Source: Apostichopus californicus
Taxonomy: Eukaryota > Echinodermata > Holothuroidea > Aspidochirotida > Stichopodidae
NCBI GenBank assembly: GCA_020650975.1
Contig: JAIPMN010001472.1
Location: 33,242 to 79,238, forward strand
DNA: 45,997 bases
Direction: 5' to 3'
The notes beneath the pieces were generated by a model that did not search any database, was not told the DNA's origin, and worked only from the letters and a program-made list of their open reading frames with translations. Position numbers and translations under genes: made by a program. This document shows positions 24,827-39,800 of the stretch, piece after piece. How positions within the stretch are numbered: position 1 is the first letter of the stretch; each line of letters opens with the position of its first letter.

Positions 24827-27800
24827 CTGAAAAATATGAATAATAAAGACCAATCAAAAAGTGGACAATGTTTTTTTTTCATAGATATTCCACAGACTTC
24901 TACAGAAGGGAGAAGATACAGCTCTTGCAAATGAGGTGACCGGTGGAAATGTACTCCTCTTTAATTTGTGAATGTTTTAAGACAGCAGTCTCACATATTG
25001 GACATTTTAGTGAATTTTGGTTTTAAAACCAAGGATTAGGACTGAGTTTATTCAGGGGGTCGTGAATACCATCAACTCTGTTCTGTGGTAAGCGACTAAC
25101 AATGAACAAACGAGTAATATCAACTTTGACCACACTTAAAGTAAAAGTTCAAAAACGTTTTGCAAGTAGATATATAAATATATCAATAAAAGATGTGCTC
25201 AAAAGGAGGTTCTTTATCATCACTTTTTTCCAGACAAACTTTCAAAACTCAAGGACATTCAGAAAACCACAGACATGATATTTTCTTTTTCCAATTTTTT
25301 CCTAACTTTATCCAATTTTCCAAACCCATGCTGGACTCAAGCTTTGACAAAGAGGAAAGGAAATTTCGTTTTATTTGTGTCTACTCTGCCATTGGCACCT
25401 ACCTGAGATGACAGAATGATATGACCGTTTGAGAGCATTGGACGAAGTACCTCCACATCATCATCATCGCCACTGACCCTGTCCAGCATGTAAGTTCCTT
25501 CCACCTGGTGGCAATTGCCACTACAAATGAAACTGCCATGCGGATGCTCTTCCTTGGATGACACGACACTCACGTTACCCTTGTCTCTACGAGGATTCCT
25601 GTGTACGAGATGAATACGATACAACCATTAACAACGGCTCTGCTGAGACCGTTAACACAAACTCCCATCGCACATGTCTGTACAGTTTGTCATTACCAGC
25701 TGTAACCCTAAAAACAACAACCACGACAATAATAATGAATTTATAATTCCCACATATCCATTTTGCAGAGCTAAGAAAAGAAAAAAACAGCTGTTTAAAG
25801 TAAAAGGATCTTTAAGCACTTTAGCATCACCTCACTGAATGGATCAGATTTTACCTGCAAAGTGATATAACCAGAAAGCCAACAGGCTTATTGATTCCAT
25901 ATACTACTGTATATGGAATCACCTGATTGCTAGAGTGACTGAGGAAATGTGTCATTTCAAAGGTATTACCCTTCTGAATGTTGATGACACATAGCAGTCA
26001 TTAGTGAAAGTGGAGACCCACTCAGAGGAAAGGTCAAAGCCTATGACAGTTAGTGACACAGGAAAGCTATTCATCATAGAAATAATTGCATTTGCAAGCT
26101 TACAAGGTCTCCAGACGTTGACCTCTGTTGAATTCCAAAGGACCTTCCATCAGGCAAATATTTGGACAATATCTGTCACTAAATGTACTTGTTGTAATAA
26201 CAAGCACTAAGGGAGCAACCCCTAGTATGTTTAGGTCACATGTTTTGTGTCAAATTAAATCTCTGAGGTCTTAAATCTTGAGATATTCAGAGCAGTTTAA
26301 GATATTGTGCAGTGTTTCTGATTAAAAGTTTGATACATATGACATCGTAAACAACATGTTAAACCTACACCAATTAAGTATGGTGTGAGCATGGATCTAT
26401 ACCAAGATACTGAGAGCAAATTAAATATTACCCTGACATGGTTTAACCTTTCAGGAATTACTAATTAGGTTCTGCAGTTTTCTATTTGGAAATATAGTAT
26501 TTACATAGTGTTCAAGTCTTGACACCTGGTGACCTTAAATGAACTCCTGACGTTCGTCTAATTGTGTATAGACTATACAATACACAAGGTTATCATACCA
26601 TGCATATATGAGCTCCTCTCATGTTCTGGTTCTGGAGATATAGCACGTTTGATATATTCACATTTTGCCCTCTGCTGACCCCAAATGACCTTTGACCTCC
26701 ACTTAAGAGAATAGGGTTCACTGAACTAGTTACAGGAAATCAACATGCCAAATATAAGAACTGCACAGGCTACCTTCCTTGAGATATCATGTTTACATGA
26801 TTTTCACACTTTTTTGCTCTGCTGACTGCAGATGACCTTTGACATTCATACAAAATACTACAGATCCTCTGCTCAACAAAGGGGATTAAAGGGGTCAGTT
26901 ATCTTCGTAAAAGGTGTAAAATATGAGTGATTTAAGGATGACCGACCAACCTGAACCGTATCAGCAGGAAAGTACAACAGATGATGATGCTGATGAGAGC
27001 CAAAACAACACCAATCATAATACCCATCTGTTCATCACTCCAACCTGGGAGGAGAAAAGAAGGAACGTTAGAGGTCACGCCAAGGCCAGCTACCAAACAT
27101 AGCGCACGTATACCTTAATAATACCAAAGCCTGGAACAGCAATGCTGAGGTGTCCCAATTGTGATTGGGGGAGGGGGAGGGGAAGGGGAGCAACTCCTGT
27201 CTCTGATCAGCTATACTCATTGGCAGCTATACTGACATATATAAATAAATTTAAATATAAGCAAATTAATTAAGATGTAAAAGATGACATGACATTACAA
27301 CAACATCAATCTTACATAATTGAGTGCAAGCACAGTGGGGTGAAGATGAATAAAAGGGCTGGACACGGAAGGGGGTGGGGGGGGGGGTATTTTAATGGAT
27401 ATAGGTAATACTTTGAAGGATAGAGGAATGACATTTTCTAGATTTACATCCACACTTAACTTTTTCATTCTTTATAACCTTACAGTTACTGTACATTTAT
27501 GAACGTCCAAAACGATTTCTTGGTACTCCTCCTTTTGTACTTTAATAACCCTTTGTTCTTTCTCTTGTTTTTATGATCACCGTTCACGGAATAATTTATT
27601 ATTCAGATCTTGTGAAGCAGTTTTGAAGGCTACGACTTTTCCCTCTTACAAAAATTATGGTTATCGTGTAGAAAAAACAGAGGCCAGTTGGCTTTGTGAA
27701 TCCTTGCTATATAAGTTGCTCAAAATTCCACAAAACTATCTGACTAAGGTAGAGCAAGTGAGTTAAATTTGTCCAAGAATTAATTAAGTGAGAACCAGAA

Positions 27801-30800
27801 AAGATCAGAGATCTCCCTCTCTCCAAATGTGGGTATCAACCAATTAATTCACTGGTAAGGATTTTTTACAGTATAGAATTCTTATTCCAAAATGTTTCAA
27901 TATCCAGAAAGAACAGTATGAGCAAAATAGACATTTTCTTTAACCAATTTTGAGCTAGCAAATCAGCTCTGCCACAAACCAGATTTTTAATAATTGCTAT
28001 TAATGAATAAGAGCAACATGACATTGTTTATACAATTTGAAATATTGTTGCAACTTACTGCCAAAGCTAAAGTCATCTAGTATAAATCACAGAGGATAAG
28101 GCCAATATTTGAGACCATTTTGCTATAACCTGTTTCGCCTATTCCACCTGTTGTCCACGACCTTCCTGCCCAATTCCTTATTAAACCAAAACCAGGATAT
28201 GAAGTGATCTAGAAACTAGAAGCCATTCACCTTAGTAACATGCAAACAGCATAGACTAACAGTGAGGTCTGCACACTAGAGCAGAAAGCATAGACTAACA
28301 GTGAGGTCTGCACACTAGAGCAGAAAGCACAGACTAACAGTGGTCTGCACACTAGAGCAAAAAGCATAGACTAACAGTGAGGTCTGCACACTAGAGCAGA
28401 AAGCATAGACTAACAGTGAGGTCTGCACACTAGAGCAGAAAGCATAGACTAACAGTGAGGTCTGCACACTAGAGCAATCCTTGTCCATGATTTAGGCAAC
28501 TTGATACTATGAATGATACTGTAAATTAAATATTTAGCTGCTAAGGTGGTGATTTTCAAATGATTTCATGTAAAATTGGATATCAAGAGGACTTTTCAAA
28601 ACCAACCGTTCTGTGGCTCCACTAGCTCCTCCAGGGGTGTCTTGGCCATCACAGGTGGGTTCGTTGGTGGACCCTCTCCAACTCCAGTGCCAGCTTGTAC
28701 TCTAAAGTAATATACAGTGTTACTCTTCAAGTTTGTGATGGATCGCTCGTGTGATGCTGCAAAAGGACAAAAAATAGCATTGAGATTTATTTAATGTTTT
28801 TTGCGCTTTATAAGAACTACATATTAATATTATTATTATTATTAAATATTCATTCAGATAACAAACTCTTCCTCGCTGTTATGAAATCCTTCCACGGGAC
28901 CTACAGAGATTGCTAGATAGATACACACCTTTTCAAAAGGGATGAGGGGTATGCCTTGTACCCAAGTATCAATATTCCCAACTCTGAAATAAGTGACTGC
29001 AAAGTAAATGACTACCACTGCTCCAGTTTGCATTCTCTTTGTCTCTCTTGTATAGAAGAGATTAAAAGCCGGGTCAATGATCGGAGTATGATAAAACCTA
29101 ACAACAATAACAATAACACAGCTTCAAGACTTTCAGATCAAAGTCACAAACCTAACAGCTTAAGGATAGCGGCTCGGAATGATATGGATTTATTGACAGT
29201 TGTCAACAATCTTATTACCTTTTTCTTTTTTTTCGCACTATTATGTTGTTGTATCTTTCTCCTTTTTGTATCATCTAGTTGCCCTATAGTTTTTTTTTTT
29301 TTTACCATTTTTTCGAAACTGTCTTTATTTTTTTTTATTGTTCTTTCAAAACTGTCTTCGACGTCCTGATCAGGTTTCTGCTTAGTGTCTTAATTACATA
29401 CTTGTTCTCCCCCAGTTCCGATGCCACTTACCATTCTGCTGCACCTTTATCCATTCCTCTTCCGGGGAGCCACGATTATCGTTATAAGCGATGACGTAGT
29501 GAGTTATGATGCCGTTTGGTTTCTTTGGGCTCTGCCAGGTCAGACGGATGGAGAAGGGGTCCAAGGGATCAGCTTCAACCTCGGCCACTGATGACGGTAC
29601 TGCGGAAACAGGAAATATAAGAACACTGTCACATCTCAAGTTTCCAAAGACCACCATGTGACAGGGAATCATTTAGTGTCTATTTTTTTTGTTTTTTTTT
29701 GGAGGGGGGCACACTTTTGAAAGCTCTTAAACTTTGTCTTATCATATATAAAATACTATGAATTCTGTGTACTACAAAACCTGCCAAGCATCTTTGCAAT
29801 TGTATAGCAATTTTGCCCATCTTGCATAGCTCGTTGACGATGCGATGCGAGATGAATTATTCTGTGCAGAGCCAGCACTCCTTTTACTCACTTTAAATGC
29901 CGCCAGCCTGTGACCACTCATATCAGATCCACTTTGTGGCTTTAAACCTAAGTATACAGTTTACATTTTCATACTTTCAGAAAGTTTGTTTTGCTAATAA
30001 AAACAAGACAAGTGATGCCTAAAAAGCATAGCCAGAGGATGGGATACAAACAGTTATCAGTTGGAGGCCACAGCTAACGAAGAGGTAGACTCGATGGCCA
30101 AAAAGCTGACAATCGATTTAGAAACACTAGTGAAGTATTTTGTGCTTTAAATTATTTTATATCTATATTCAGCTGGACAAAAATTAATCGGATTTCTCTT
30201 ACTTTCAATGCTTCAGCCCTGTTGGTACGCTGGTCAATGAACTTGTGGCCCAATTGTTCAGTTTTTCATGCTGGTAGCGTTAAATTACCGTCACAAAGCT
30301 TACACTTGAATATCTCAAGTTTCAAGTTTAGTTTTGACATTGCATGGGTACGTACTATTACATATCAAATAATTCATTTAAAATTTTTTTTTAACGTGAC
30401 TGATGTCAGATGGAAGAAGAGTAAACCAGATATATGTACGATTCTGGTCTGGCCTCCTCATATTATACAAATCTACATATAGATAGGTATACATATATAT
30501 TAAAGGGTAACGGATATTTATATCCACCCTTGTCGGCCCATAGTCATTTTCATCAGTCCAAAACGATTTCATCTATTGGCCATACAACTGCAAAGTGACC
30601 AGTTTTCCATGGTAATATTATGCTGAGTTTAAACAGAATTAAACAGCTGCATTAAAAATTGATTGGAAACTCCAAAGTCTGTAAGAGACATCTGGCAGAA
30701 GCACTTGTGTAAAGCTGGGGCATTGACAATTACATGAAATGGTTTCAATTATTTTATTATTAGCTTTTTTTCCTTAGAGTATAGGTTTGTTTTCTTTCTC

Positions 30801-33800
30801 CTGGAGTAGAATTCTGTGCTACTGGCCCATACTTTGGTAGTAATAAGATTGAAGGTCACCCTGTGTGGCTGAAAGAGGACAGAGAGGTGGGAGGGCAACC
30901 ATGAACAGCATCACAAAGGTAGATGGAGGTACAATGGTTACAATGAGGGAAGTAATGGAAGTGAGGAGTGCGGTTGACCATGAAAAATTGTTTGCAGACT
31001 ATAAAAGCAAAACTGGCAACACCCTTGCACTTGCAGAGGATATCAAGGGTCATTTGCTAGGTTTTTACTGCCATCAGCATCTCCAGAATAGCTCAGAGCA
31101 AGCATTACTCACGGTCTTGCAAGGTCCACACAAATTTACTGCTGCCAAAGAGACCGCTGCAGTTTGGAATATGAACACGGATCTCCACCTGATATTTAGT
31201 ATAAGGCTCCAAGTTGCCAATTTCAAGATGATGTGGGGGTCTGTCTCCACCCCTGTCAAGACAAGACACAAAGATGCAAATATGTTAATAACAAACCCTG
31301 CTCATAATAATAATATTTAATATTTGCTTTTTATATAGCGCTTTACACCAGCGATAGGTCTCAAAGTGCTTTACAGACGTTATATTACCCCTGGTCAATG
31401 ATAACCTGTCCCAGAGACAATCCATCCAGGCGGCTGCAGTTATATACTGCACCCAATGACAAGTTACCTCACAGGTACCCATTTAACCCCTGGGTGGAAA
31501 GAGGCAAGTGAGATAAAGCATCTTGCCCAAGGACACAACGTAATGAACTAGGCAGGAATCGAACCAGCAATCATCCTCGGATCATGAGTCTTAGCCAATT
31601 GGCCACCAGGCTTCATATATGAACAAAGATTAATGTGTGATAATTACAAAATCTGACTCTAGCAGGATCTCATTCAACTGCAGATGCAGAGGTTTAAACC
31701 AGAAAGCGAGTTGGCTTTATGATTCCTTGCCATAAAATTTGCTCAAACTTCCACAAAAACATCTGACTATTGTAGAGCAAGTGAGTTAAATTTGTCCTAG
31801 CATTAAGTGAGAACAAGAAAAGAGAGAGATTTTCAGCTCTCCAATTTCACTGGTAAGGATTTCTTCCTATGTGAAATAAAGACACACAGATGTTCGAGCA
31901 AATAGACATTTCCATTGACCATTTTTGAACTAGCAAATCAGCTCTGCCACCAACCATCCGTTTAATAATTATTATTAATGAATAAGAGTTACATGACTAC
32001 CAAACCCAAGCCATCTAGTATAAATCACAGTAAATAAGACCACTTTGGAGACCATTTAAGATAACCTGTTGATCCCTTGAGTCAATTTGGCCCCTTGACA
32101 GAGAAGAACAGAGTTCTTCTACTCAATAAGAGGGATCCAGCAGGAAGTTAATCCACCATGAACTGTTTACAGTGTTTCCAAGCAAGTCACGTATACAAAC
32201 ACACACACGCACTCACACGCATGCCCACACCATCACCATCGCAGAGATTGCTTTTGCCTCCCCCCCGGCAAGTACTCCTCAGAAAGAAAAGATTAATTGC
32301 TTCAACTAAACATATTACACAAACAGAAACAGGAGACACAGGGCGGGACTCAACGCTCCCATGGTCTGAATGAGGAGGGCCGTGTGACATTCCAATTCCA
32401 TAGATTGAGTGCTTTTTCTTCAACTTTCACACGTGAAAATGTTTCCAGTAGTAGTACCCTACCTGATTTTGTAAGGGATCTCGGCCATGGTGACGTTGGT
32501 CATGGCCGTAGAGTAGCGGATGGTGTAGCCCTGAATCAGGGAATCAGTCAACGACTGCTGCCATGTCACGAACATGGTTCTGGGTGACGTTGAGGTCAGA
32601 TTGAATTGAGGCGGGAATCCATTGGAACACACAGCTAAAAAGAAACACAAAAAGAGAGAAAACAATATGAGAATAAGACTTAGAGATTACAATACATTTC
32701 TAAACAATTTTCTTTTTTTTGACATTTTGTATAAACTGCTTCTTTCAGTTTATTTCCTTTTTTTATCATTATTATTTTTTTTGGGGGGGAGGGAGGTGTT
32801 GTTTTTCTTTCCACAAAAAGTATACATTGTCAGTCTAACTGTGACAGAGTTCATACTGAGATTGGAATCAAGCCAGCGATACTTATTATACTAGTATCTT
32901 TCTACATAAGTGGTTTAAGATGATAAGTTTTCAACCAGCTTTTTTCTCTATTATCTTTTGATTTGGCAGACTGAAAGAGGGTTTTCTCTCTAAAACCTCC
33001 TTTTAATTATTTTTTGCTGGTGTGAAACCCCATCATGCATGATCATGCATGTCTGATCACAACCGTTCATCATGTTGCTAATCGCATGAAGTCGGCTGTA
33101 ATATTTGGTACTACCAGCATGCCAGCGAAGCAGACCAAATTAAAAACAATGTTTTCCTGTGTGGTGTTAGACGGTTGATAAGATTTCAGCTTTAAGCACA
33201 CATCTGATATTTCATTATCAGAAAGATGAAAATCAGACAACAGAGTACAACTGACTCTGAAATGAGTACAAACCACGATGGCGAACGTCGTCTTCACGAG
33301 CCGTGTAGAGAGTGTGACGTTATATCCAGCATTAGGGAAAATGATATTGGTTATATCAAACTGAGAGATCAGTTGGTTATATGTGTACCTAGACTAAATC
33401 ATCAAATTTGATAACTACCACAGCCTCGATATTAGAACAGAGCCAAGGTAGGATATAAAAGCTATTTTTCAGCCATCAAATTATTATTAACTAGCTGAAG
33501 TATTATCACAAACAAGATGGTACGTCTTGGCACTAAGGAACGCTCCTAGGGTGTTTCAGTATATGGATGTTAAGCCTGCCACACACTGCCTGACTGATCA
33601 ACAATCTGTCTCCACGCAGTAATGTGGAAATCCTCTAAAATCAGGATTAGAAGCGCTTTTGAATATGACTGATCAAGATTTTGCCAGTTTTAAGTCACAT
33701 CTGCTTTAGCCCCGAAAATAGAACATGTAGTGTTTACCTGACTGGTTGTCGGCAGTGTAGGGCAGTTCTAAACTACACGCTGTACAATTTTAACGAACGC

Positions 33801-36800
33801 AACCGATCACAGGGAGATAATATTGCATGTGAACGAAACCAGGATCGATCGTTAACTGAAAGCAGTCATTGTATACAATGAAAATCATCGATTGTTCGGT
33901 GTACAGGGATCGAATGTCAGAGCAAAAGGCCGCTCTGGGTATTCACCCCTATCAAAACCTCGGTAAGGACTCAAGTTGAGGTGAGCTCGCGTTCAGTCCG
34001 GGCAGTTTGCAGCGGGCCTTTGCATTGCATTGGTCTTGCCTTTTTGTTTCCTCCACACGCCTTTTCTTTTCTCTCCAGTATCATTCATATGGAAACGTTG
34101 AATATTTCAAAACAAACTTCACTAGACAATCGAAGAAGATCTATATTATACTCACGCTGAGAGAAGGTAGCGACTGTTCCACTAGCGATGTGACCCTCTT
34201 CTTCGTCATTGTATGCCTGCACGTGGACCTCATATGTCGTTGCAGGCTCTGTGTAAAGTGAACGATTGAATAGTATAGTAGAGGGTTGTTAACCCAATTG
34301 TAAACTTTCCTAATCCTCCCCTTCAAGTTACCAAAGTTGTCATATACTTCAGCTCATGTTAAAAAATCATTACACATGATATAGGTCAACTGCTCTTAAT
34401 AACTCAAAGTGTTGTTTCAACCTACCGTCTTGAGTAGGTGTAATGTAACTTTCAAAAGACGAAATCCTTTGTGGACAACCTCTATGGCAATGAAAGTGAT
34501 GGGGGGACAAAGTTTTTTGGGGGGGGGAATGGGGAGGCTGGTGTAGGAATAGCCATAAAATACCCACCAATGATGGCAGGAGGGGGGGTTCTGATGTACA
34601 GTAGTGCAACTGGCAAGAACACATGGCTACTATGAGATGAGAGTATATGACATGCACTTACAAATACAGTTTACCAAAGTTAAATGCCTCCTCAGCGGGT
34701 ACTTACTCAGTCCTCCCACAGAGAAAATGAGATTGTCGGCTGGTATTAGCAGATCTTTCACTGTCACCCCTTCGTCATCAAAGAGAGCCACTTTGAAGCC
34801 AACTATGTCCTCGTATTCGTCGATGAGGTTGATCCTGATCTCGACAGCAGTATAGTTGAGAGCACTGACATCGACCATGGGTGCAGGGAGTGCTGTTAAA
34901 AGGGATACCAAGTTTGAATGTTGACTGGCTAAGACAGGATTCACATAAGCGCTAAGAATTGTACTGTCCAGCACTAAGTCTGCAGTCATCTCTTTACAAA
35001 TACTTCCTTGAAGTGACTAAGGAGGGGTGTGGTGGGGGAAGGGGGGTGAAAATTTCACAGTACCCTAATACACCATATAACCAGGAATCACACTTCTATT
35101 TCATTTGATACAAAAACCAAAGGCAATGAATGAATTAGAGAGGAGTTTGGCTTTTTGTGTAAATTTACAGATCAATCAACAATAGTCAACTTTCTGTTGC
35201 AGACTCACTTCCACGAGATAGTACAAACTGATAAGGTACTGACTGCACTGGTTGGGTGCACATTTAACAAGCAGCTCACTGTGTTTTACAAAGTATCATG
35301 TCTTTAGCAATTTGTGGAGATTTGGGCAACGGCAAAGTAACTAGAGTGTAGTAGCTTCTCAAAGCAGATACCTTTGAATGAACCAAAATAATCAGTTTCC
35401 TTCCTGATAGATAGGTAATGATTACTTAACTTATATGTAAGAATTAACACCAAAGTCGTTTAATACTGTTAAACAAACGATGAGGTTAATTAGAAGCTGA
35501 TCAAATCCTTTCTGAGGGGACTTACTTTAAATCATGTTCTCTGAACAATGTACTCATTATTTGGGTGAAAATCGATGTTGACATGATTTAAGTGCAACCA
35601 GTTACACATTATGTTTATAATAAATTTGTAATGAATATATTGGTAATGTTATGTAATAAATATCAACTTTTGGTAAAGTAAGAAAAAACATTCGCTCTCG
35701 TTTTGTTTCCTCATGACTATGCCGGAGGCTTGAGATTTTCTGAAAAATCCTCCTTTTTATTTTTCTTTGAAGGGTTAAAACCTTTCAGTTCTTTCAGGTC
35801 TTCCATTTGTTAACAGGTTGACTGGCAGACTGGTTGGTTAAAATGTTAGAAATAATTCAAACCATGGATGAAAGAGAAGGAATACAGCATCTTACAGGCA
35901 TCACTGGTAGAGTCCAGAGTTCTCACTCCGACCCAGCTGGAAAATACTCCAGTGCCGGCACTCGTAGCTGCGGCCATACGGATCTTGTACTCCGTGTTTG
36001 GTTTCAAATCGGTGATGACGTACTGCTTCTCCTCTCCGCTCACAGTTATACCGTGTCTCTGAAAGGGGAGCAAACAAATTTGAACATAAAACCACTACTA
36101 CACGGTTTGGTTATCGTCCAGTACTGAGTTGTAGATCATAGCAATGAAGGTGAAAATTGGGAGTCACAGAGCAGTTTGAATGTAGAGCAAGGAGTTGTAG
36201 AGCAGGAGTTATCATCAGGTGGCCCACAGTCCAACTTTGGACACTGTCCTTGGACACTGTCTTGCACGTATGGAGTTATGCGGACCCATAAGGCCTTATG
36301 GGTGAGATATCGTTCTGGCCTATCATATTGCACATTGCTCAATCCGGGTATGGTGAGATGTTGATTAATAATAATCATAATATTTGCTTTTTATATAGTG
36401 CTTTATACCAGCGATAGGTCTCAAAGCGCTTTACAGACGTTATATTACCCCTGGTCAACAATAACATGTCCCAGAGACAATCCCTCCAGTCGGCAGCAGT
36501 TATATACTGCGCCCAATGACAAGTTACCTCACAGGTACCCATGTAACCCCTGGGTGGAGAGAGGCAATTGAGATAAAGCATCTTGCCCAAGGACACAACG
36601 TAATGAACTAGGCAGGAATGGAACCAGCAATCCTTGGATCACGAGTCCGACGCCTTAGCCAATTGGCCACCAGGAGGTAATTGGCACCACGATTCTGTCC
36701 GACCCTGTGCTGGAATCTATATTTCATTCAAGAACGTCCTATGCAGAGCAGTTCATGGTATTATCTGTGTTGTTTTTGGTCCAAACATATCAGAAGAAAT

Positions 36801-39800
36801 ATATCTTATTGGAAAGTTACCTCCAATAAAACTGTTAACTTTCAGGGGAAGTTCAGATATCTGCTCTATGCTGATATAGTTCCTCTCCTGAGGACAGATA
36901 GTCTCAACGTTGTCCTTTTTTTATTACCGATGAAAGAAAATTTGTTGGTACCCCCTCTATGTCATGGATTCTGTTGAGACTGTCAGCCCAATTGTCATGT
37001 TTACATCAGACACTTCTTTAATGAATCATGGGCAGGTTAAATGGCATGGTATAGAGGTTACTACAAGCCCTACTGAGGCAGAATTCAATATTAAATGTAT
37101 AAAATCTACCAAAAGGCACAAAAGTTACGAGAGCATTAAGTTATGATACAACATCAAGTGAAAAGTAGTATGACTGACTTGTATGCTTGTAACAACCAAC
37201 AGAAATCAACAGTATTATACTTAAACACCAAACATCTCACTTTCAACCCCCCTCCACTCTCCCCTGACACTATCCCATCTGCCCCTCCCCCAGCCCCCCC
37301 CCCAATACCCTCCCTCTCCCACATCCCTTTAATATCTGTGTGATAGTATCTCCATTTTCCAAACATACTTTATAAATTAACAACTTTCTGCCAATTGAGT
37401 TTCCATATTGACCGTAAAATCCCATTAATTTGCATGACTGAATCAAAACCCACTTCTAGCTGCTCCTGGGGAAACAGTTAAGTACACAGTCAAATCCAAT
37501 AAATCCACAATGTCAACATGACAAAGACCCCCAACAGCCATGTCATTTTATTTTTTACCCTGTCAATAAAAACTATAAAAAAAACTAGAAGAGAGACCAA
37601 ATTACATCTGCTTCACACCACTGAAATATATGACACATTTTGTTATATTTTTGGCTTTTCCTTTACTTTTGCCACTACCCTTGTTATCACCAAAAAAGGT
37701 AAAGGCCAAAAAGGAATGTCAACTATTCTGAAACCTATATATATCTAAATGTTGTTGGATTAATTCATTTCGCTGGCCTCTTTAACACTAACTACGCTTT
37801 TCACCCCTCTCCCAGCTCCCAGAGGAAATCTTTTGACAAGACTTTCTCACCCTGCAGTCAATGTTTAGTCATTAAAGTCCCTGACACTGTACATGTTATC
37901 CAATCATCTCCTTTCCAGGTTTATACCAAAACACAAAGACACAGAACAGGTTATTTCAGACGCCACTCACTGCTATTCTCTCTCTCTCTACATTAAGAAC
38001 TTAAACATACGCACTGTCCACAATGCCACCTGACGATTTCCGAGACCGCTGAATTTTTAATGACCTTGACTTTAAGTTTAGCGTCAGAAAGCATATCGCT
38101 GCCTGATTAATGCTGACAGACCACCGATGATTCGGACGCCTCCGGTAAAACAATAATCGGACTATTTTGACAAACACAGATATGATCTCTGGAGCAGAGT
38201 GGATGGATACATAATTTTCAGTTTCAATCATCCTGTCACCTTTTATTATCATATTAACACAAGTGGTTGTTGTTTGATACCTGGTTTTCCTTTCTTCGTT
38301 TTTATATATTTTTTTTCTTTAATAGTGACTACAAAGCTATGTCTCCATTTCATGTCTCCATGACAGTTCAATTTAATCCATATAGGTGCTCACTCGTGTA
38401 TTTTTTCAATGTTCTTATTAACTTTTCTTGTCCTTGAATCTAATACATTCCCTCCAAACTCTGATTGCACACCCCCATTAATTCATTGAAATTATATTAG
38501 TATCATTACATGTTCTGTCATATCACTATGTCGTTCATCTGTACTGCAAAAACAGACCGATCTGGGCATGCTGAAACCTCTGCGACGTCGAGTTGAAACC
38601 AGATTCGCAAAAACAGAGTGATGGAAAGAAGCAGGCCAGCTGGCTTTGTAATTGGTAATTGTACGTTCAGGGAAGGATTTTTTATTTTTATCCCACCACC
38701 GTTGGCAATATTACATATATCACAAATTAAAATCCATACTCGTGGAAAACGATCAAGCTTCATATAAATATAGTAACTTTATTATAGTGGTACCACTTTG
38801 TATAGCAGAAAGTTCAATTTTCTGACATGCTTTATTTAAATCTGTCACAAAACCAATCATATTAGAGTGATTGACTGTAAATTATCAAGGGAACAACATA
38901 TGCGCTGTACCAAATTTAGGAATGACACTTTATCTAATGAGTTGGCCCATATGTGAACATTTGAACTTTAACAGCACAAGGAAGTTCAGGAACTGTCAAA
39001 TTTTGTAATGTAAACATAAAAAATATAAATGAATCCATTTTCCAATGTCAGTTAAAAAGTTTGTCAGAGCATTATATTGAGATGACGCACAATTACTTGT
39101 AAGGACATGTTGAGACAGATCGAGGGAGGGCTGTGTGCCATTACATAATTCAATCTGGATGTTAAACGGAGCATAACATCTACCATTACCCGATAACAGC
39201 AATGCTTCACATGCTCCAAATGAAACATTAATAGCCTACTGGTGTGTCCCCGTTAAACTATTCGATATGTTGGAAGTTTGAAGAGAACGTCCTTGACACC
39301 TACTGCATGTGAGTTGCCATTATTTACACACACGCTTAATACTTTTTAGCAAAAAACTGGCACTATTCCAAATAAAACATACAACCCACAGATATGGATC
39401 TTTTAGGACTTACTGTCAAAGCTGCCCTACACCAAAAATGTGCTACAGATCCCTTCCGCATACATCTCAACTTACTGGGCAAAGTTTTCCATTCAATAAT
39501 TCTGCTGATTGCATGCTTTTGCCAAGATATTTTTTTTCTAATTTGTAAATGACATTGGCAAACACTTGAGAACTAGAACTACATTTGCCTGCAAATACGA
39601 AGTATTGTAGTGCGCGTTGAGTGCTTGCAGTAATAGGATGAACCTTCGGTTGTTCAAGGTGTTATTCTTTGGGAGGACAGCACACCAGGGAGTATAGTCA
39701 CCTACAAAGTGAGGGTGTATGTGAGAGCCGTGACAGGCTCAGAATATGTTGGCTACGCAACTGCAAGTGTATAGAGACTATATAAAACTTTAAGTTTCAA

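Noticed and set aside
30865-31320. 151-codon plus-strand ORF overlapping an FN3-4 exon.
   Set aside because: It is antisense to the real exon at 31113-31252, which has strong FN3 signatures when spliced on the minus strand.
36324-36345. TATTGCACATTGCTCAATCC resembles the seed and first bases of the miR-25/32/92 family; notable because miR-32 lies in a TMEM245 intron in vertebrates.
   Set aside because: It is on the plus strand in an intron of the other gene, and I see no complementary arm within about 60-80 bases that would form a hairpin. Treated as chance.
36611-36674. Possible tRNA gene (A and B box).
   Set aside because: The boxes are followed by the SINE body and the same head recurs in other copies. 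The cloverleaf is degraded, so it is a SINE head and not a functional tRNA.
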